This document shows, one piece after another, positions 35,627 through 44,739 of a stretch of 64,000 nt of DNA. The notes below the pieces were generated by a model. The model was not told the DNA's origin. It worked only from the letters and a program-made list of their open reading frames with translations, and searched no databases. Within the stretch, counting starts at the first letter, position 1. Every line of letters starts with the position of its first letter. Both the position numbers and the translations under genes were made by a program. This stretch comes from Alkalihalobacillus pseudalcaliphilus (GTDB taxonomy: Bacteria; Bacillota; Bacilli; Bacillales; Bacillaceae_D): positions 1-64,000 of the forward strand of contig NZ_JAQQWS010000001.1 of assembly GCF_028610675.1 (NCBI RefSeq). The letters run 5' to 3'.

Positions 35627-36112
35627 ATGGCAACGGTTAATACGGATTTATGGCTTTCGAGTCTACAACAACAACAACGTAGCACTTCTAATAATATGTT
35701 AGGTAAAGATGACTTTTTGAAGTTACTTATTGCACAAATGCAAAATCAAGATCCAACGAATCCAATGGATGACCGTGAGTTCATTGCTCAAATGGCTCAG
35801 TTTTCAAGTCTAGAGCAAATGACGAATATGAATCAGTCTATTCAATATTTGGCAGATACACAAATTACTCAAAGCTTAGTTACACACAGTGAATTAATCG
35901 GTAAAAATGTTCAATGGATGCAGTTAGTCGATCGTGATGATGGCGTCGGTCAAGATGTTCAATATTTAGAAAATGACGTGGTTTCAGTCAAGATAGAGAT
36001 GGATGGAAGTATTCGATTATTGCTTGATAACCAAACATGGATTAGTAACTTCCAATTAGTTCAAGTCGAGCCAGTTAGTAAGGAACAAGATGACAAGGAG
36101 ATAGAGTCATAG
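35627..36112 (+). CDS. flgD: Flagellar hook assembly protein FlgD
   Basis: FlgD is the hook cap scaffold. The 161-aa protein has the typical LGKDDFLKLLIAQMQNQDPT (about residues 25-44) followed by the NPMDDREFIAQMAQFSSLEQM segment. It is shorter than enteric FlgD, lacking most of the C-terminal Ig-like region, as in other Bacillus. Start ATG six bases after GGAGGGAGG. Confidence 0.94.
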   Translation: MATVNTDLWLSSLQQQQRSTSNNMLGKDDFLKLLIAQMQNQDPTNPMDDREFIAQMAQFSSLEQMTNMNQSIQYLADTQITQSLVTHSELIGKNVQWMQLVDRDDGVGQDVQYLENDVVSVKIEMDGSIRLLLDNQTWISNFQLVQVEPVSKEQDDKEIES

Positions 36113-36125
36113 GATGGGGATTCAT

Positions 36126-36503
36126 ATGGATAAACAAACAATCGCCTCCTTGCAAGCACTCCACCCGCATCCTCTACCTATTAAACATTCGGAAAGAAAG
36201 GGAGATACTTCTTTTAAAGATTTATTTCTTAAAGAGCTGTCAGAACCACTGAAGGTAAGTAAGCATGCCAAAGGACGAATGGAAGAAAGAGGGATTGTGA
36301 TAGGGGCTCAAACTTGGGATATGATTCATCAAAAAATCAAACAAGCCCAGAAAATGGGGGTACAAGATTCACTTGTGCTTACAAATGATGCCGCACTTAT
36401 TATTAGTGCCAAAAATGAAACGGTCATTACGGCGTTAAATCGTGAAGAAGCCAATGAACAAATTTTTACAAATATTAATGGAACGATTTTAATTAATGAC
36501 TAA
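36126..36503 (+). CDS. Flagellar operon protein, TIGR02530 (flg_new) family
   Basis: The 125-aa product has a disordered start, then KHAKGRMEERGI and a beta-rich end (DSLVLTNDAALIISAKNETVITAL... IFTNINGTILIND). I recognise this as the small family found next to flgD and flgE in Firmicutes fla operons. It has no known biochemical role; hook assembly is suggested by location only. An ATG at 36114 is in frame; the ATG at 36126 is better placed after AGGATGGGG. Confidence 0.75.
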   Translation: MDKQTIASLQALHPHPLPIKHSERKGDTSFKDLFLKELSEPLKVSKHAKGRMEERGIVIGAQTWDMIHQKIKQAQKMGVQDSLVLTNDAALIISAKNETVITALNREEANEQIFTNINGTILIND

Positions 36504-36596
36504 AAATGATTAAAAAAAGCTGGACCTTAATAGGAAGCTTTAATCTACTGAATGACAGATGTAGATAACCACTTAAAACTAAAGGAGTGTTCATTC

Positions 36597-37448
36597 ATGT
36601 TACGTTCAATGTATGCCGGGATTTCTGGTATGAAAAACTCACAAATCAAGTTAGATACGATTGGAAACAATATTGCCAACGTTAATACGTTCGGTTTTAA
36701 GAAAGGGAGAACGACTTTCTCTGATATGGTTTCACAAGAATTATCAGGTGCTACAGCACCGGTTGCAGGTGGTCGAGGAGGTATTAATGCTGCTCAAGTT
36801 GGCTTAGGTATGCAGCTAGCGTCGATTGATACAATCCACACGCAAGGAAGCTTACAAAATACGAGTAGAGCACTAGATTTAGGTATTTCTGGTGACGGAT
36901 ATTTTGTTGTTAATGATGGTGAGTCAGATTACTACACTAGAGCAGGTAACTTTTATCTGGATGCGGAAGGAAACCTAGTCAATTCAAGTGGTTTAAAGCT
37001 CCAAAGTAGTGCAGGCGAAGATATTAACTTCTTAGCGATTGCAAATGGTGGAGACATGCCAGCTGATTTAGAAGAAGCTTTAAACAATATTAAAAGCTTT
37101 TCAATTGGTGCCGATGGCTCCATAAACATTATTGACTCAGAAGGAAATCTAGTTCCTACTGAAGTGCAAATAGGTTTAGCTAAATTTGCCAATGCTGAAG
37201 GTTTAGCAAAGGCCGGTGATAATCTATTTGTCACAACACCAAACTCAGGACCGGCACCAGCTGAATTATCGACACCAGGTGCTGGAGGTACCGGTAGTTT
37301 AGTCGCTGGTACATTAGAGATGTCAAATGTTGATTTATCAGAGGAATTCACGGAAATGATCGTCGCTCAACGAGGCTTCCAAGCAAACACACGAATTATC
37401 ACAACTTCAGATGATATTTTACAAGAGTTAATTAATTTAAAACGATAA
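36597..37448 (+). CDS. flgE: Flagellar hook protein FlgE
   Basis: This is the Bacillus-type hook protein, once called FlgG. The 283-aa product has the rod/hook N terminus (MLRSMYAGISGMKNSQIK, then GNNIANVNTFGFKKGR), a small central domain and the C-terminal signature LEMSNVDLSEEFTEMIVAQR plus GFQANTRIITTSDDILQELINLKR. An in-frame upstream start at 36552 lacks a ribosome site; the ATG at 36597 follows AAAGGAG. Confidence 0.94.
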   Translation: MLRSMYAGISGMKNSQIKLDTIGNNIANVNTFGFKKGRTTFSDMVSQELSGATAPVAGGRGGINAAQVGLGMQLASIDTIHTQGSLQNTSRALDLGISGDGYFVVNDGESDYYTRAGNFYLDAEGNLVNSSGLKLQSSAGEDINFLAIANGGDMPADLEEALNNIKSFSIGADGSINIIDSEGNLVPTEVQIGLAKFANAEGLAKAGDNLFVTTPNSGPAPAELSTPGAGGTGSLVAGTLEMSNVDLSEEFTEMIVAQRGFQANTRIITTSDDILQELINLKR

Positions 37449-37503
37449 ATCGTTAAAAGTGAACCTAATGATATAACCAGTAGCTTAACCATAGTGATTA
37501 ACA

Positions 37504-37814
37504 TTTAACTGGTGGCATCATTCAATAATGGTTTTGAGAATTCTCACATTTTGCCGTAACCCCGCCGTTTTTTGGACGTTAGCTCGAAAAGCGTGCTCAA
37601 AAAGATTCAGTGCACCGCACAAACAGTCGCCACCAACAAAGATGAAAGTAGTGGCGACTGTTCAAACTGTTGGCCCGTTTACTAATCGATCACCATCAGG
37701 AGTCGGCTTGAACAAACAGGGAGGACTGTCCTACTAAGGTCATTTATCGCAAGATGGATGACGAGCTAACTTCACGGCACAATCTATCGCCTATAAGTAA
37801 CTTTCATATAAAAT
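37504..37814 (+). repeat. Dispersed intergenic element, copy F (type I body) inside the fla/che operon
   Basis: The left boundary is TTTAACTGGTGG (37504-37515). TTCAATAATGGTTTTGAGAA, GCCGTAACCCCG and GATTCAGTGCACCGCACAAA follow. A perfect 12-bp hairpin, 37622-37633 with 37651-37662, encloses CCAACAAAGATGAAAGTA-like sequence. The right boundary is AAGTAACTTTCATATAAAA (37796-37814). The 402-base gap between flgE and swrD is essentially this element; no gene is supported in it. Confidence 0.75.
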
Positions 37815-37850
37815 AAAAAGGAGAAGGGTCACACAAACCCGACAGTACCG

Positions 37851-38075
37851 ATGATTGAACTAAATCGATTAAATGGAAATGCATTCTTAATTAATATTCT
37901 TCAAATTGAACAAATCGAATCATTACCAGATACTACGATTACCCTATTAAACGGTAAAAAGTTAGTTGTAAAAAATGACCTCTCAGAAGTTTATACGAAA
38001 ATCAATGAACTTTATCAATACATTGGTCTAGGTGAGCTTCACAAGGAAATAGGAGAAAAAAATGAAGAAGAATAA
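37851..38075 (+). CDS. swrD: Flagellar protein SwrD/FlbD
   Basis: SwrD (FlbD family) raises flagellar power for swarming in B. subtilis. The 74-aa product has the family start MIELNRLNGNAFLIN and the PDTTITLLNGKKLVVK strand. The good ribosome site (AAAAGGAGAAGG, 37817-37828) is over 20 bases from the ATG; between them GGGT (37826-37829) can pair with ACCC (37837-37840), which could shorten the distance. No closer site is seen. It overlaps fliL. Confidence 0.85.
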   Translation: MIELNRLNGNAFLINILQIEQIESLPDTTITLLNGKKLVVKNDLSEVYTKINELYQYIGLGELHKEIGEKNEEE

Positions 38076-38496
38076 AATGTTTCAAATTACGCTCATTTTA
38101 ATGCTTACATTCAGTTTAGTAGGAGTGGCTGTCATTATCTTTTTGAATCAGAGTGGTCAATTTGCTCGTGCAGATAATAATCAATCATCGATTGACGACA
38201 TCATCGAAATGTCATTTGAGACAGAACAAATTGTTACGAATCTGAAATCCAATGACTATATACGTGTAAGCTTCTTCATTCAAGGAGATTCCAAAGATAC
38301 ATTAACTGAAATTGAGAAACGTGATTTTCAACTCAATCACCTCATTTTAAGTTTGTTGTCAGAAAAAACCTCAAGCGAACTAAGTGGTCGTGATGGAATG
38401 AGGGCAATTGAAGCTCAGTTGAAAGAGGAGATTAATACTCTTTTAGACTCCGGCGAGGTGCAAAATGTATATACAACAAGTTGGGTCATTCAATAA
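38062..38496 (+). CDS. fliL: Flagellar basal body-associated protein FliL
   Basis: FliL supports the stator units. The 144-aa protein has one membrane helix (about residues 8-28), a linker and an extracytoplasmic domain ending in the FliL-type QLKEEINTLLDSGEVQNVY strand-helix. It starts 14 bases before the swrD stop after ATAGGAG. Confidence 0.92.
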   Translation: MKKNKMFQITLILMLTFSLVGVAVIIFLNQSGQFARADNNQSSIDDIIEMSFETEQIVTNLKSNDYIRVSFFIQGDSKDTLTEIEKRDFQLNHLILSLLSEKTSSELSGRDGMRAIEAQLKEEINTLLDSGEVQNVYTTSWVIQ

Positions 38497-38546
38497 TCAT
38501 GAGTCTATAAAAGAAAGATGTCAGAAGGAAAAGTGAGGTGAGCGTT

Positions 38547-39539
38547 TTGACTGATGTATTATCACAAGGTGAAATAGATGCTTTATTATCGGCCATTTCA
38601 ACGGGGGAGATGGATGCTGAGGAGCTTAAAAAGGAAGAATTGGAAAAAAGAATTCGAGTATACGACTTCAAGCGTGCCCTAAGATTTTCTAAAGATCAAA
38701 TTAGGAGCATTACACGTATACACGAAAACTTTGCGAGACTATTAACCACTTTCTTCTCCGCACAATTAAGGACCTATGTGCAAATTTCTGTAACGTCTGT
38801 TGACCAATTGCCATATGAGGAATTTGTGCGCTCTATACCTAAAATGACGATTTTAAATGTGTTTCAACCGAAGCCTTTAAATGGCAGATTTATAATGGAA
38901 ATTAATCCTCATATAGCCTATGCGATGCTAGATCGTTTATTGGGTGGTAAAGGGATAAGTTTAAATAAAGTAGAGAATCTAACAGAAATTGAAACAAAAA
39001 TCATGTCTCAATTATTTCAACGAACATTAGATAGCTTTCAAGATGCATGGTCATCAATCGTTGAACTAGAACCAGAATTAGAGGATTTAGAAGTGAATCC
39101 CCAATTCCTTCAGATGGTATCCCCAAATGAAACGGTTGTTGTTATTTCATTATCAACAACGATTGCTGAAACGTCAGGCATGATTAATATCTGTTTACCC
39201 CATGTTGTGTTGGAGGAGATTTTACCTAAATTATCTCTTCATTATTGGATGCAAGAAAAGAAAAAAGAACGTGAACCTAATGAATTTACATATTTAGAGT
39301 CGAATGTACGTAAAGCTCCATTATTAGTTCAAGCGGAGTTAGGTCGTTCCTCGATTACGGTTGAGGAATTTTTACACCTTGATAAAGGTGACGTCATTGA
39401 ATTAAACAATTTAATAACTGAACCATTAACCGTTTATGTTGGAGGGGAAGCCAAATTTTCTGCCCAACCAGGTAAGTTAAAGAAACAAATGGCTGTACAA
39501 GTCACTGAAAAGTTAGAGGAGGTATTGAGTGATGAGTGA
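38547..39539 (+). CDS. fliM: Flagellar motor switch protein FliM
   Basis: FliM binds phosphorylated CheY and forms the C ring. The 330-aa product has the N-terminal CheY-binding LSQGEIDALLSAIS, VYDFKRALRFSKDQIR, the GG motif in LLGGKGIS and a C-terminal FliN-like domain (LVQAELGRSSITVEEFLHL). The start is TTG 38547, six bases after AGGTG; the GTG at 38538 overlaps that site. Confidence 0.95.
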   Translation: MTDVLSQGEIDALLSAISTGEMDAEELKKEELEKRIRVYDFKRALRFSKDQIRSITRIHENFARLLTTFFSAQLRTYVQISVTSVDQLPYEEFVRSIPKMTILNVFQPKPLNGRFIMEINPHIAYAMLDRLLGGKGISLNKVENLTEIETKIMSQLFQRTLDSFQDAWSSIVELEPELEDLEVNPQFLQMVSPNETVVVISLSTTIAETSGMINICLPHVVLEEILPKLSLHYWMQEKKKEREPNEFTYLESNVRKAPLLVQAELGRSSITVEEFLHLDKGDVIELNNLITEPLTVYVGGEAKFSAQPGKLKKQMAVQVTEKLEEVLSDE

Positions 39540-40722
39540 TATGTTATCACAGGAAGAAATTAACGCTCTTTTGCAAGGGATAGATGGTGAGTCTACCACA
39601 TCAACGGCAGACTCCTTAGTTATTTCAGATTATTTATCAGAAATTGAAGAGGATGCCCTCGGTGAAATTGGTAATATTTCTTTTGGGAGTGCGGCTACGG
39701 CTCTATCAACATTATTGAGGCAAAAAGTAGATATCACCACACCGAAAGTGAGCCTTATTGAATATAAAAATATAAAAGAAGCGTTTCCTAAGCCCCATGT
39801 TGCTGTACATGTTCAGTATACAGAAGGGTTTGAAGGTACAAACTTACTTGTCATTCATACGAGAGACGCAGCGGTCATCGCTGATTTAATGTTAGGTGGC
39901 GATGGTACGAACGTTGATGAAGAGCTGTCAGAAATGCATTTAAGTGCCGTTCAAGAGTCGATGAATCAAATGATGGGTTCCGCGTCTACGTCGATGTCAA
40001 CTATCTTTAATAAAAAAGTCGATATTTCACCACCAAGTATTGACATGATGGACTTAAAGAACGGTATTGGTCTTGAACACCTTCCTAACGAAAAGACTCT
40101 TGTCAAAATCTCGTTCCGCTTAAGGGTGGGTGAACTGATAGATTCGACCATTATGCAGCTAGTAACCGTATCTTTTGCGAAAAAGATGATTGAAGAATTA
40201 ATGAAGCCAAGTGAGATACTTATGGAGGAACCAAAGGAAGAAATCAAGAAACCGAATCATAGGGAGAGTGATATCCCGAAAGAAATTCAGTTTACTGAAA
40301 GGAACGGGCTCAAAGGCTCGGAGTGGAATACGATGGATCATGTAAGTGAGAACAAGCCTAAAGAGCAAAAGCATTTTGGAAGTCAGTTTGGACAGCGGCA
40401 TGTAGATGTCCAACCGGCAATGTTCTCCAATTTTGAGCCAACTCAACTTCAAGAAGAGGAGTCTCACAATCTTAATCTTCTATTAGATATTCCTTTGCAA
40501 GTAACGGTAGAGCTAGGGAGAACAAAAAAATCAATTAAAGAAATTTTAAGCTTTACACAAGGTTCGATTATTGAGCTCGATAAGCTGGCTGGTGAGCCTG
40601 TAGATATTCTTGTTAATCAAAAGTTAATTGCTCAAGGTGAAGTAGTCGTAATTGATGAGAATTTTGGGGTAAGAGTTACTGATATTATTAGTCAGGAACA
40701 ACGCGTAAGAAACTTAAAGTAA
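39532..40722 (+). CDS. fliY: Flagellar switch phosphatase FliY
   Basis: FliY is the CheY-P phosphatase in the C ring, a fusion of CheC-like and FliN domains. The 396-aa product has an N-terminal CheY-binding peptide (LSQEEINALLQG). Two phosphatase half-sites follow, EDALGEIGNISFGSAATAL and LSAVQESMNQMMGSASTSM, each keeping Glu and Asn. After a ~100-residue linker comes the C-terminal FliN domain (LLLDIPLQVTVELGRTKKS). It overlaps fliM; start after AGAGGAGG. Confidence 0.95.
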   Translation: MSDMLSQEEINALLQGIDGESTTSTADSLVISDYLSEIEEDALGEIGNISFGSAATALSTLLRQKVDITTPKVSLIEYKNIKEAFPKPHVAVHVQYTEGFEGTNLLVIHTRDAAVIADLMLGGDGTNVDEELSEMHLSAVQESMNQMMGSASTSMSTIFNKKVDISPPSIDMMDLKNGIGLEHLPNEKTLVKISFRLRVGELIDSTIMQLVTVSFAKKMIEELMKPSEILMEEPKEEIKKPNHRESDIPKEIQFTERNGLKGSEWNTMDHVSENKPKEQKHFGSQFGQRHVDVQPAMFSNFEPTQLQEEESHNLNLLLDIPLQVTVELGRTKKSIKEILSFTQGSIIELDKLAGEPVDILVNQKLIAQGEVVVIDENFGVRVTDIISQEQRVRNLK

Positions 40723-40749
40723 TGTATGTGGAGAAGGGATGAAATAAGC

Positions 40750-41112
40750 ATGGGTAAAAATATCTTGATCGTAGATGATGCGGCATTTATGAGAATGATG
40801 ATTAAAGATATTTTAAATAAAGGTGGTTATCAAGTTGTAGGTGAAGCAGCCGATGGTTTTCAAGCAGTTGAAAAGTATAAAGAACTGCAACCTGATTTAG
40901 TCACGATGGATATTACGATGCCTGAAAAGGATGGAATTGCGGCTTTAAAGGAAATTAAAGAAATAAATCCTAGTGCTAAAGTGATTATGTGTTCGGCGAT
41001 GGGGCAGCAAGCGATGGTTATTGACGCGATTCAAGCAGGTGCCAAAGATTTCATCGTTAAACCTTTTCAGTCTGATCGCGTTTTAGAAGCGATTAAGAAA
41101 ACACTAGATTAG
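40750..41112 (+). CDS. cheY: Chemotaxis response regulator CheY
   Basis: This 120-aa single receiver domain has the acidic pair in LIVDDAAFMR, the phosphorylation site D54 (VTMDITMPEKDG), the conserved CSAMG and the lysine in DFIVKPF. Start ATG is about ten bases after GAGAAGGG, in the fliY-cheY-fliO order of B. subtilis. Confidence 0.96.
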   Translation: MGKNILIVDDAAFMRMMIKDILNKGGYQVVGEAADGFQAVEKYKELQPDLVTMDITMPEKDGIAALKEIKEINPSAKVIMCSAMGQQAMVIDAIQAGAKDFIVKPFQSDRVLEAIKKTLD

Positions 41113-41148
41113 GAGATTATCAGGATTATTGTGAGGAGTACGAAGGTG

Positions 41149-41874
41149 ATGTTATTTCGAATCGGACTCGTAGCCCTTTGTTTTTCGTTCATGATTATGG
41201 AACCAACTCATATTGTGGCTTCTGAGCAAGACAAGAATCCGAGTGTTTCAGAAGTGCTCGAGTTGAATCAGTTAAATGAAGAAGAGCAAGATGTGCAGGG
41301 GGATGTAGTTGAACAAGGTGATGAATTAGAAGAAGGAACAAACGACCGTGAGGAACAGGAGTTAGTCGGATTTAGTGGCCCCAACTTATTTTCTTCGGTC
41401 ATTCGGTTATTAATAGCTTTTGCATTTATCGTTGTTTTAATCTATTTTGGTTTACGTTTTATTAATAAAAAAACGCAACGGTTTCAGTCTAGTCACTATC
41501 TACAAAACTTAAGTGGTGTTTCATTAGGTGCTAATCGCTCAGTTCAGATTGTTCGAGTTGGGGAGAAGTTATTAATTGTAGGTGTTGGCGATTCTATTCA
41601 ATTGTTAAAAGAAGTAGATGATCCCGAGGAAATTGAGAAGTTATTAAATATGCATGAAGAGCAAATGCAAAAAATGAATGATATTCCTTTAGAAAAAGGT
41701 GTGGCTTGGTTAAAGGGTTTGACTAATAAGCAAAAGGCACAAACAAGTACAAAGACAGAAAATGACCAAGAAGCTCAAGCATTTAAGCAGTTATTGGACA
41801 AGCAATTAGCAGATGTGTCTAGCTCACAGAAGAAATTGCATCAATCGGTAAAGGAGCGAGACAAGCATGATTGA
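41149..41874 (+). CDS. fliO: Flagellar biosynthesis protein FliO (FliZ)
   Basis: FliO (FliZ in Bacillus) helps assemble FliP. The 241-aa protein has an N-terminal signal peptide (MLFRIGLVALCFSFM... VAS), an acidic extracytoplasmic segment (about 25-80), one membrane helix (about 90-110) and a cytoplasmic domain (SLGANRSVQIVRVGEKLLIVG). An in-frame GTG at 41131 is possible; the ATG at 41149 is ten bases after GAGGAG. It overlaps fliP. Confidence 0.87.
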   Translation: MLFRIGLVALCFSFMIMEPTHIVASEQDKNPSVSEVLELNQLNEEEQDVQGDVVEQGDELEEGTNDREEQELVGFSGPNLFSSVIRLLIAFAFIVVLIYFGLRFINKKTQRFQSSHYLQNLSGVSLGANRSVQIVRVGEKLLIVGVGDSIQLLKEVDDPEEIEKLLNMHEEQMQKMNDIPLEKGVAWLKGLTNKQKAQTSTKTENDQEAQAFKQLLDKQLADVSSSQKKLHQSVKERDKHD

Positions 41875-42571
41875 ATTAGTGGCACTCCCTAATTTAGTAA
41901 CCATACCTGGTTTGGACTTAGGTGTTTTTTCAGATGAACCAGCAAGTGTTGCAACAACGATTCGGTTATTGCTTATTTTAACAGTCCTATCTTTAGCTCC
42001 TGCGATTTTAATAATGATGACTTCTTTTACACGGATTGTGATCGTCTTATCGTTTGTACGTCAAGGTCTGGCTACCCAATCGATGCCACCTAACCAAGTA
42101 TTAATCGGACTAGCACTTTTTCTTACATTTTTTATCATGGCCCCGGTTATGTCAGAGGTGAATGAACGAGCCTTAACCCCCTTTTTAAATGAGGAAATGA
42201 CTCAGGAAGAGGCTTTAGAAGAAGCCGTGATTCCGATGAAGGAGTTTATGGCTAAGCATACACGCGAAAAAGATTTGGCTCTTTTTATGGGCTATGCAGG
42301 ATTAGAACAACCCGAAACATTAGATGACATACCTTTAACTTCACTTATACCAGCCTTTGCCATTAGTGAATTAAAAACAGCGTTTCAAATCGGTTTTCTT
42401 ATCTTTGTACCATTTCTTGTTATCGATATGATTGTTGCTAGTGTCTTGATGTCGATGGGGATGATGATGCTTCCTCCAGTTATGATTGCATTACCATTTA
42501 AAATCTTATTATTTGTGCTCGTTGATGGTTGGTATTTGATTGTTGAATCCTTGCTCAGGAGCTTTCAGTGA
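41867..42571 (+). CDS. fliP: Flagellar export gate protein FliP
   Basis: FliP is the core of the export gate with FliQ and FliR. The 234-aa membrane protein has the FliP motifs LAPAILIMMTSFTRIVIVLS, QSMPPNQVLIGLALFLTFFI and LKTAFQIGFLIFVPFLVIDM. Its N terminus is short and signal-like. Start overlaps fliO. Confidence 0.96.
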   Translation: MIELVALPNLVTIPGLDLGVFSDEPASVATTIRLLLILTVLSLAPAILIMMTSFTRIVIVLSFVRQGLATQSMPPNQVLIGLALFLTFFIMAPVMSEVNERALTPFLNEEMTQEEALEEAVIPMKEFMAKHTREKDLALFMGYAGLEQPETLDDIPLTSLIPAFAISELKTAFQIGFLIFVPFLVIDMIVASVLMSMGMMMLPPVMIALPFKILLFVLVDGWYLIVESLLRSFQ

Positions 42572-42586
42572 AGGGAGGGTGCGTAA

Positions 42587-42856
42587 ATGAGTGAAGAATT
42601 TATTATTAGTTTAGCTGAAAATGGCGTATGGGTTATTTTACTAATTGCGGGCCCTTTGTTACTCGTGGCACTGGGGCTTGGATTACTCGTTAGTATCTTT
42701 CAAGCGACAACGCAAATTCAAGAGCAAACGTTGGCGTTTATTCCGAAAATTGTCGGTGTATTAGTGGCTTTAGTTGTGTTTGGCCCTTGGATGCTTTCAT
42801 TACTAACTGATTTTGCTCACGATATTTTTAGCAATCTTTATCGGTTTATTGGGTAA
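42587..42856 (+). CDS. fliQ: Flagellar export gate protein FliQ
   Basis: The 89-aa protein has two membrane helices and the central LLVSIFQATTQIQEQTLAFI. It ends TAATG, overlapping fliR. Confidence 0.95.
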   Translation: MSEEFIISLAENGVWVILLIAGPLLLVALGLGLLVSIFQATTQIQEQTLAFIPKIVGVLVALVVFGPWMLSLLTDFAHDIFSNLYRFIG

Positions 42857-43632
42857 TGATGATGGAATGGTTAAACTATCTACCAGGCTTTTTGTTAGTA
42901 TTTGTACGAATACTAGCTTTTATTGCGGTATTACCGATTTATGGTTATCGAACGATTCCATCAACTTTTAAAATCGGGCTTTCTCTTTTTTTAGCATGGA
43001 CGCTCATATTTACGTTACAAGATCCGTTTGTTGAAATCGACGCGGTATATTTTTTACTAATCATCAAAGAAGTACTTGTCGGATTAATGGTCGGATTAAT
43101 AGCGATGATTATGTTATATGCTATTCAAATAGCGGGTGGTTTTATTGATATGAACATGGGCTTTCTCATTGCTAATGTCGTGGACCCACAGACTGGGGCT
43201 CAAAGTCCATTGGTTGGAACGTATTTATATACGTTTGCGATTTTATTTTTACTCATGATTAATGGTCATCACTTATTACTGGATGGTGTGTTTTACAGCT
43301 ATCAGTTTATTCCTATTGATCAGCTCTTCCTGCCCTTTGGTGATGAGGGTGTTGTGTATTTTGTGGCTGCTACATTTGCAAAGATGTTTATGATTGCTTT
43401 TCAAATGGCATTACCAATTGTTGGTTCTCTTTTTTTAGTAGATGTTGCATTAGGTATGATTTCAAGATCTGTACCACAAATGAACGTGTTTGTAGTTGGG
43501 TTGCCCGTAAAAATAATGGTAGGTCTCTTATTATTAACGGTATATATGGGTGTTTTCTTTATGCTTGTGAGGGCTTTAATGAATGAAATCATTGTAGCAA
43601 TGCGAACTCTCATGCAATTGTTAGGGGCGTAA
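42856..43632 (+). CDS. fliR: Flagellar export gate protein FliR
   Basis: The 258-aa protein has about six membrane helices and FliR features such as FVRILAFIAVLPIYGYRTIP and GFLIANVVDPQTGAQSP. Three successive ATG codons at 42856, 42859 and 42862 leave the exact start open; the first overlaps the fliQ stop. Confidence 0.94.
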   Translation: MMMEWLNYLPGFLLVFVRILAFIAVLPIYGYRTIPSTFKIGLSLFLAWTLIFTLQDPFVEIDAVYFLLIIKEVLVGLMVGLIAMIMLYAIQIAGGFIDMNMGFLIANVVDPQTGAQSPLVGTYLYTFAILFLLMINGHHLLLDGVFYSYQFIPIDQLFLPFGDEGVVYFVAATFAKMFMIAFQMALPIVGSLFLVDVALGMISRSVPQMNVFVVGLPVKIMVGLLLLTVYMGVFFMLVRALMNEIIVAMRTLMQLLGA

Positions 43633-43635
43633 TTC

Positions 43636-44730
43636 ATGAAGGAAGTCAAAATAAACCTGCAATTCTTTGCAGAAGAGAAAACAGAAAAAGCAACGCCTAA
43701 AAAACGACAAGACTCGCGAAAAAAAGGACAGGTTGCCAAAAGTACAGATGTCAATACGGCTTTTATTTTATTATTTGTGTTTATCTTTTTATGGTTATTT
43801 GGTGGAGGTATGGTCGGGCAAGCCCTTTATGATTTTCTAAGACATAACTTCCAAACGTATTTATTAATGGATGTAACCGCTAGGAATTTGGAGATTATGT
43901 TTTGGGATATTATTGTTCAAGTTGCCGTTGTTCTATTACCGATTATGTTAATGGCAATGGTCGCGGGTGTCTTTGCTAGTTTTATCCAAGTTGGTGTGAT
44001 GTTTACGACAGAACCGTTAAAATTTAATCTTAAAAAAATTGACCCGATAAAAGGGGCAAAACGGATATTTTCTGCACGTGCCCTTGTTGAATTGGCCAAA
44101 TCATTATTAAAAATAACATTTGTCGGTGTCGTTGTTTTTGTATTAATTTGGTTTAACTTAGAGGACGTCATGCTTATATCTCAAAAATCTGTGGAAATTG
44201 GTTTTGCTCAAATCGCAACATTAACCGCTCAAATGGGTATGCTAGTAGCTTTACTTTTATTACTGCTCTCTGTCCCAGATTATATTTACCAACGTTACGA
44301 TAATGAAAAACAAATGCGGATGTCAAAAAAAGATATAAAAGATGAGCATAAAAATATGGAGGGTGATCCTCGAATTAAATCAAAGCGGAAGCAAAAACAA
44401 ATGGAAATGGCGATGCAAAGAATGATGCAGGAAGTACCAAAAGCTGACGTCGTCATTACAAACCCGACTCACTATGCAGTAGCTTTACAGTATGATGATC
44501 AAAAGTCGGATGCACCGGTTGTGATTGCAAAGGGTGTTGATTTTGTTGCACAAAAAATCAAAAGTATCGCAACAGAACATGATGTAATTTTAGTAGAAAA
44601 CAAACCATTAGCTAGGGCGTTATATGGTCAAACTGAAATAGGTGACCAAGTGCCTGAGTCGTTATTTAAAGCCATTGCTGAAGTACTAGCGTATGTATAT
44701 CGTTTAAAAAATAAACAGGTTGGAAAGTAG
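43636..44730 (+). CDS. flhB: Flagellar export switch protein FlhB
   Basis: FlhB controls the order of substrate export through self-cleavage. The 364-aa product has the N-terminal EEKTEKATPKKRQDSRKKGQ, four membrane helices and a cytoplasmic domain with the autocleavage site NPTH at residues 276-279. Its C-terminal part is the model for the shorter YlqH protein in this window. Confidence 0.96.
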   Translation: MKEVKINLQFFAEEKTEKATPKKRQDSRKKGQVAKSTDVNTAFILLFVFIFLWLFGGGMVGQALYDFLRHNFQTYLLMDVTARNLEIMFWDIIVQVAVVLLPIMLMAMVAGVFASFIQVGVMFTTEPLKFNLKKIDPIKGAKRIFSARALVELAKSLLKITFVGVVVFVLIWFNLEDVMLISQKSVEIGFAQIATLTAQMGMLVALLLLLLSVPDYIYQRYDNEKQMRMSKKDIKDEHKNMEGDPRIKSKRKQKQMEMAMQRMMQEVPKADVVITNPTHYAVALQYDDQKSDAPVVIAKGVDFVAQKIKSIATEHDVILVENKPLARALYGQTEIGDQVPESLFKAIAEVLAYVYRLKNKQVGK

Positions 44731-44739
44731 GGAGACATT

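Noticed and set aside
37528..37737. 69-aa ORF between flgE and swrD
   Set aside because: It is contained in element copy F, and its reading frame crosses the 12-bp hairpin.
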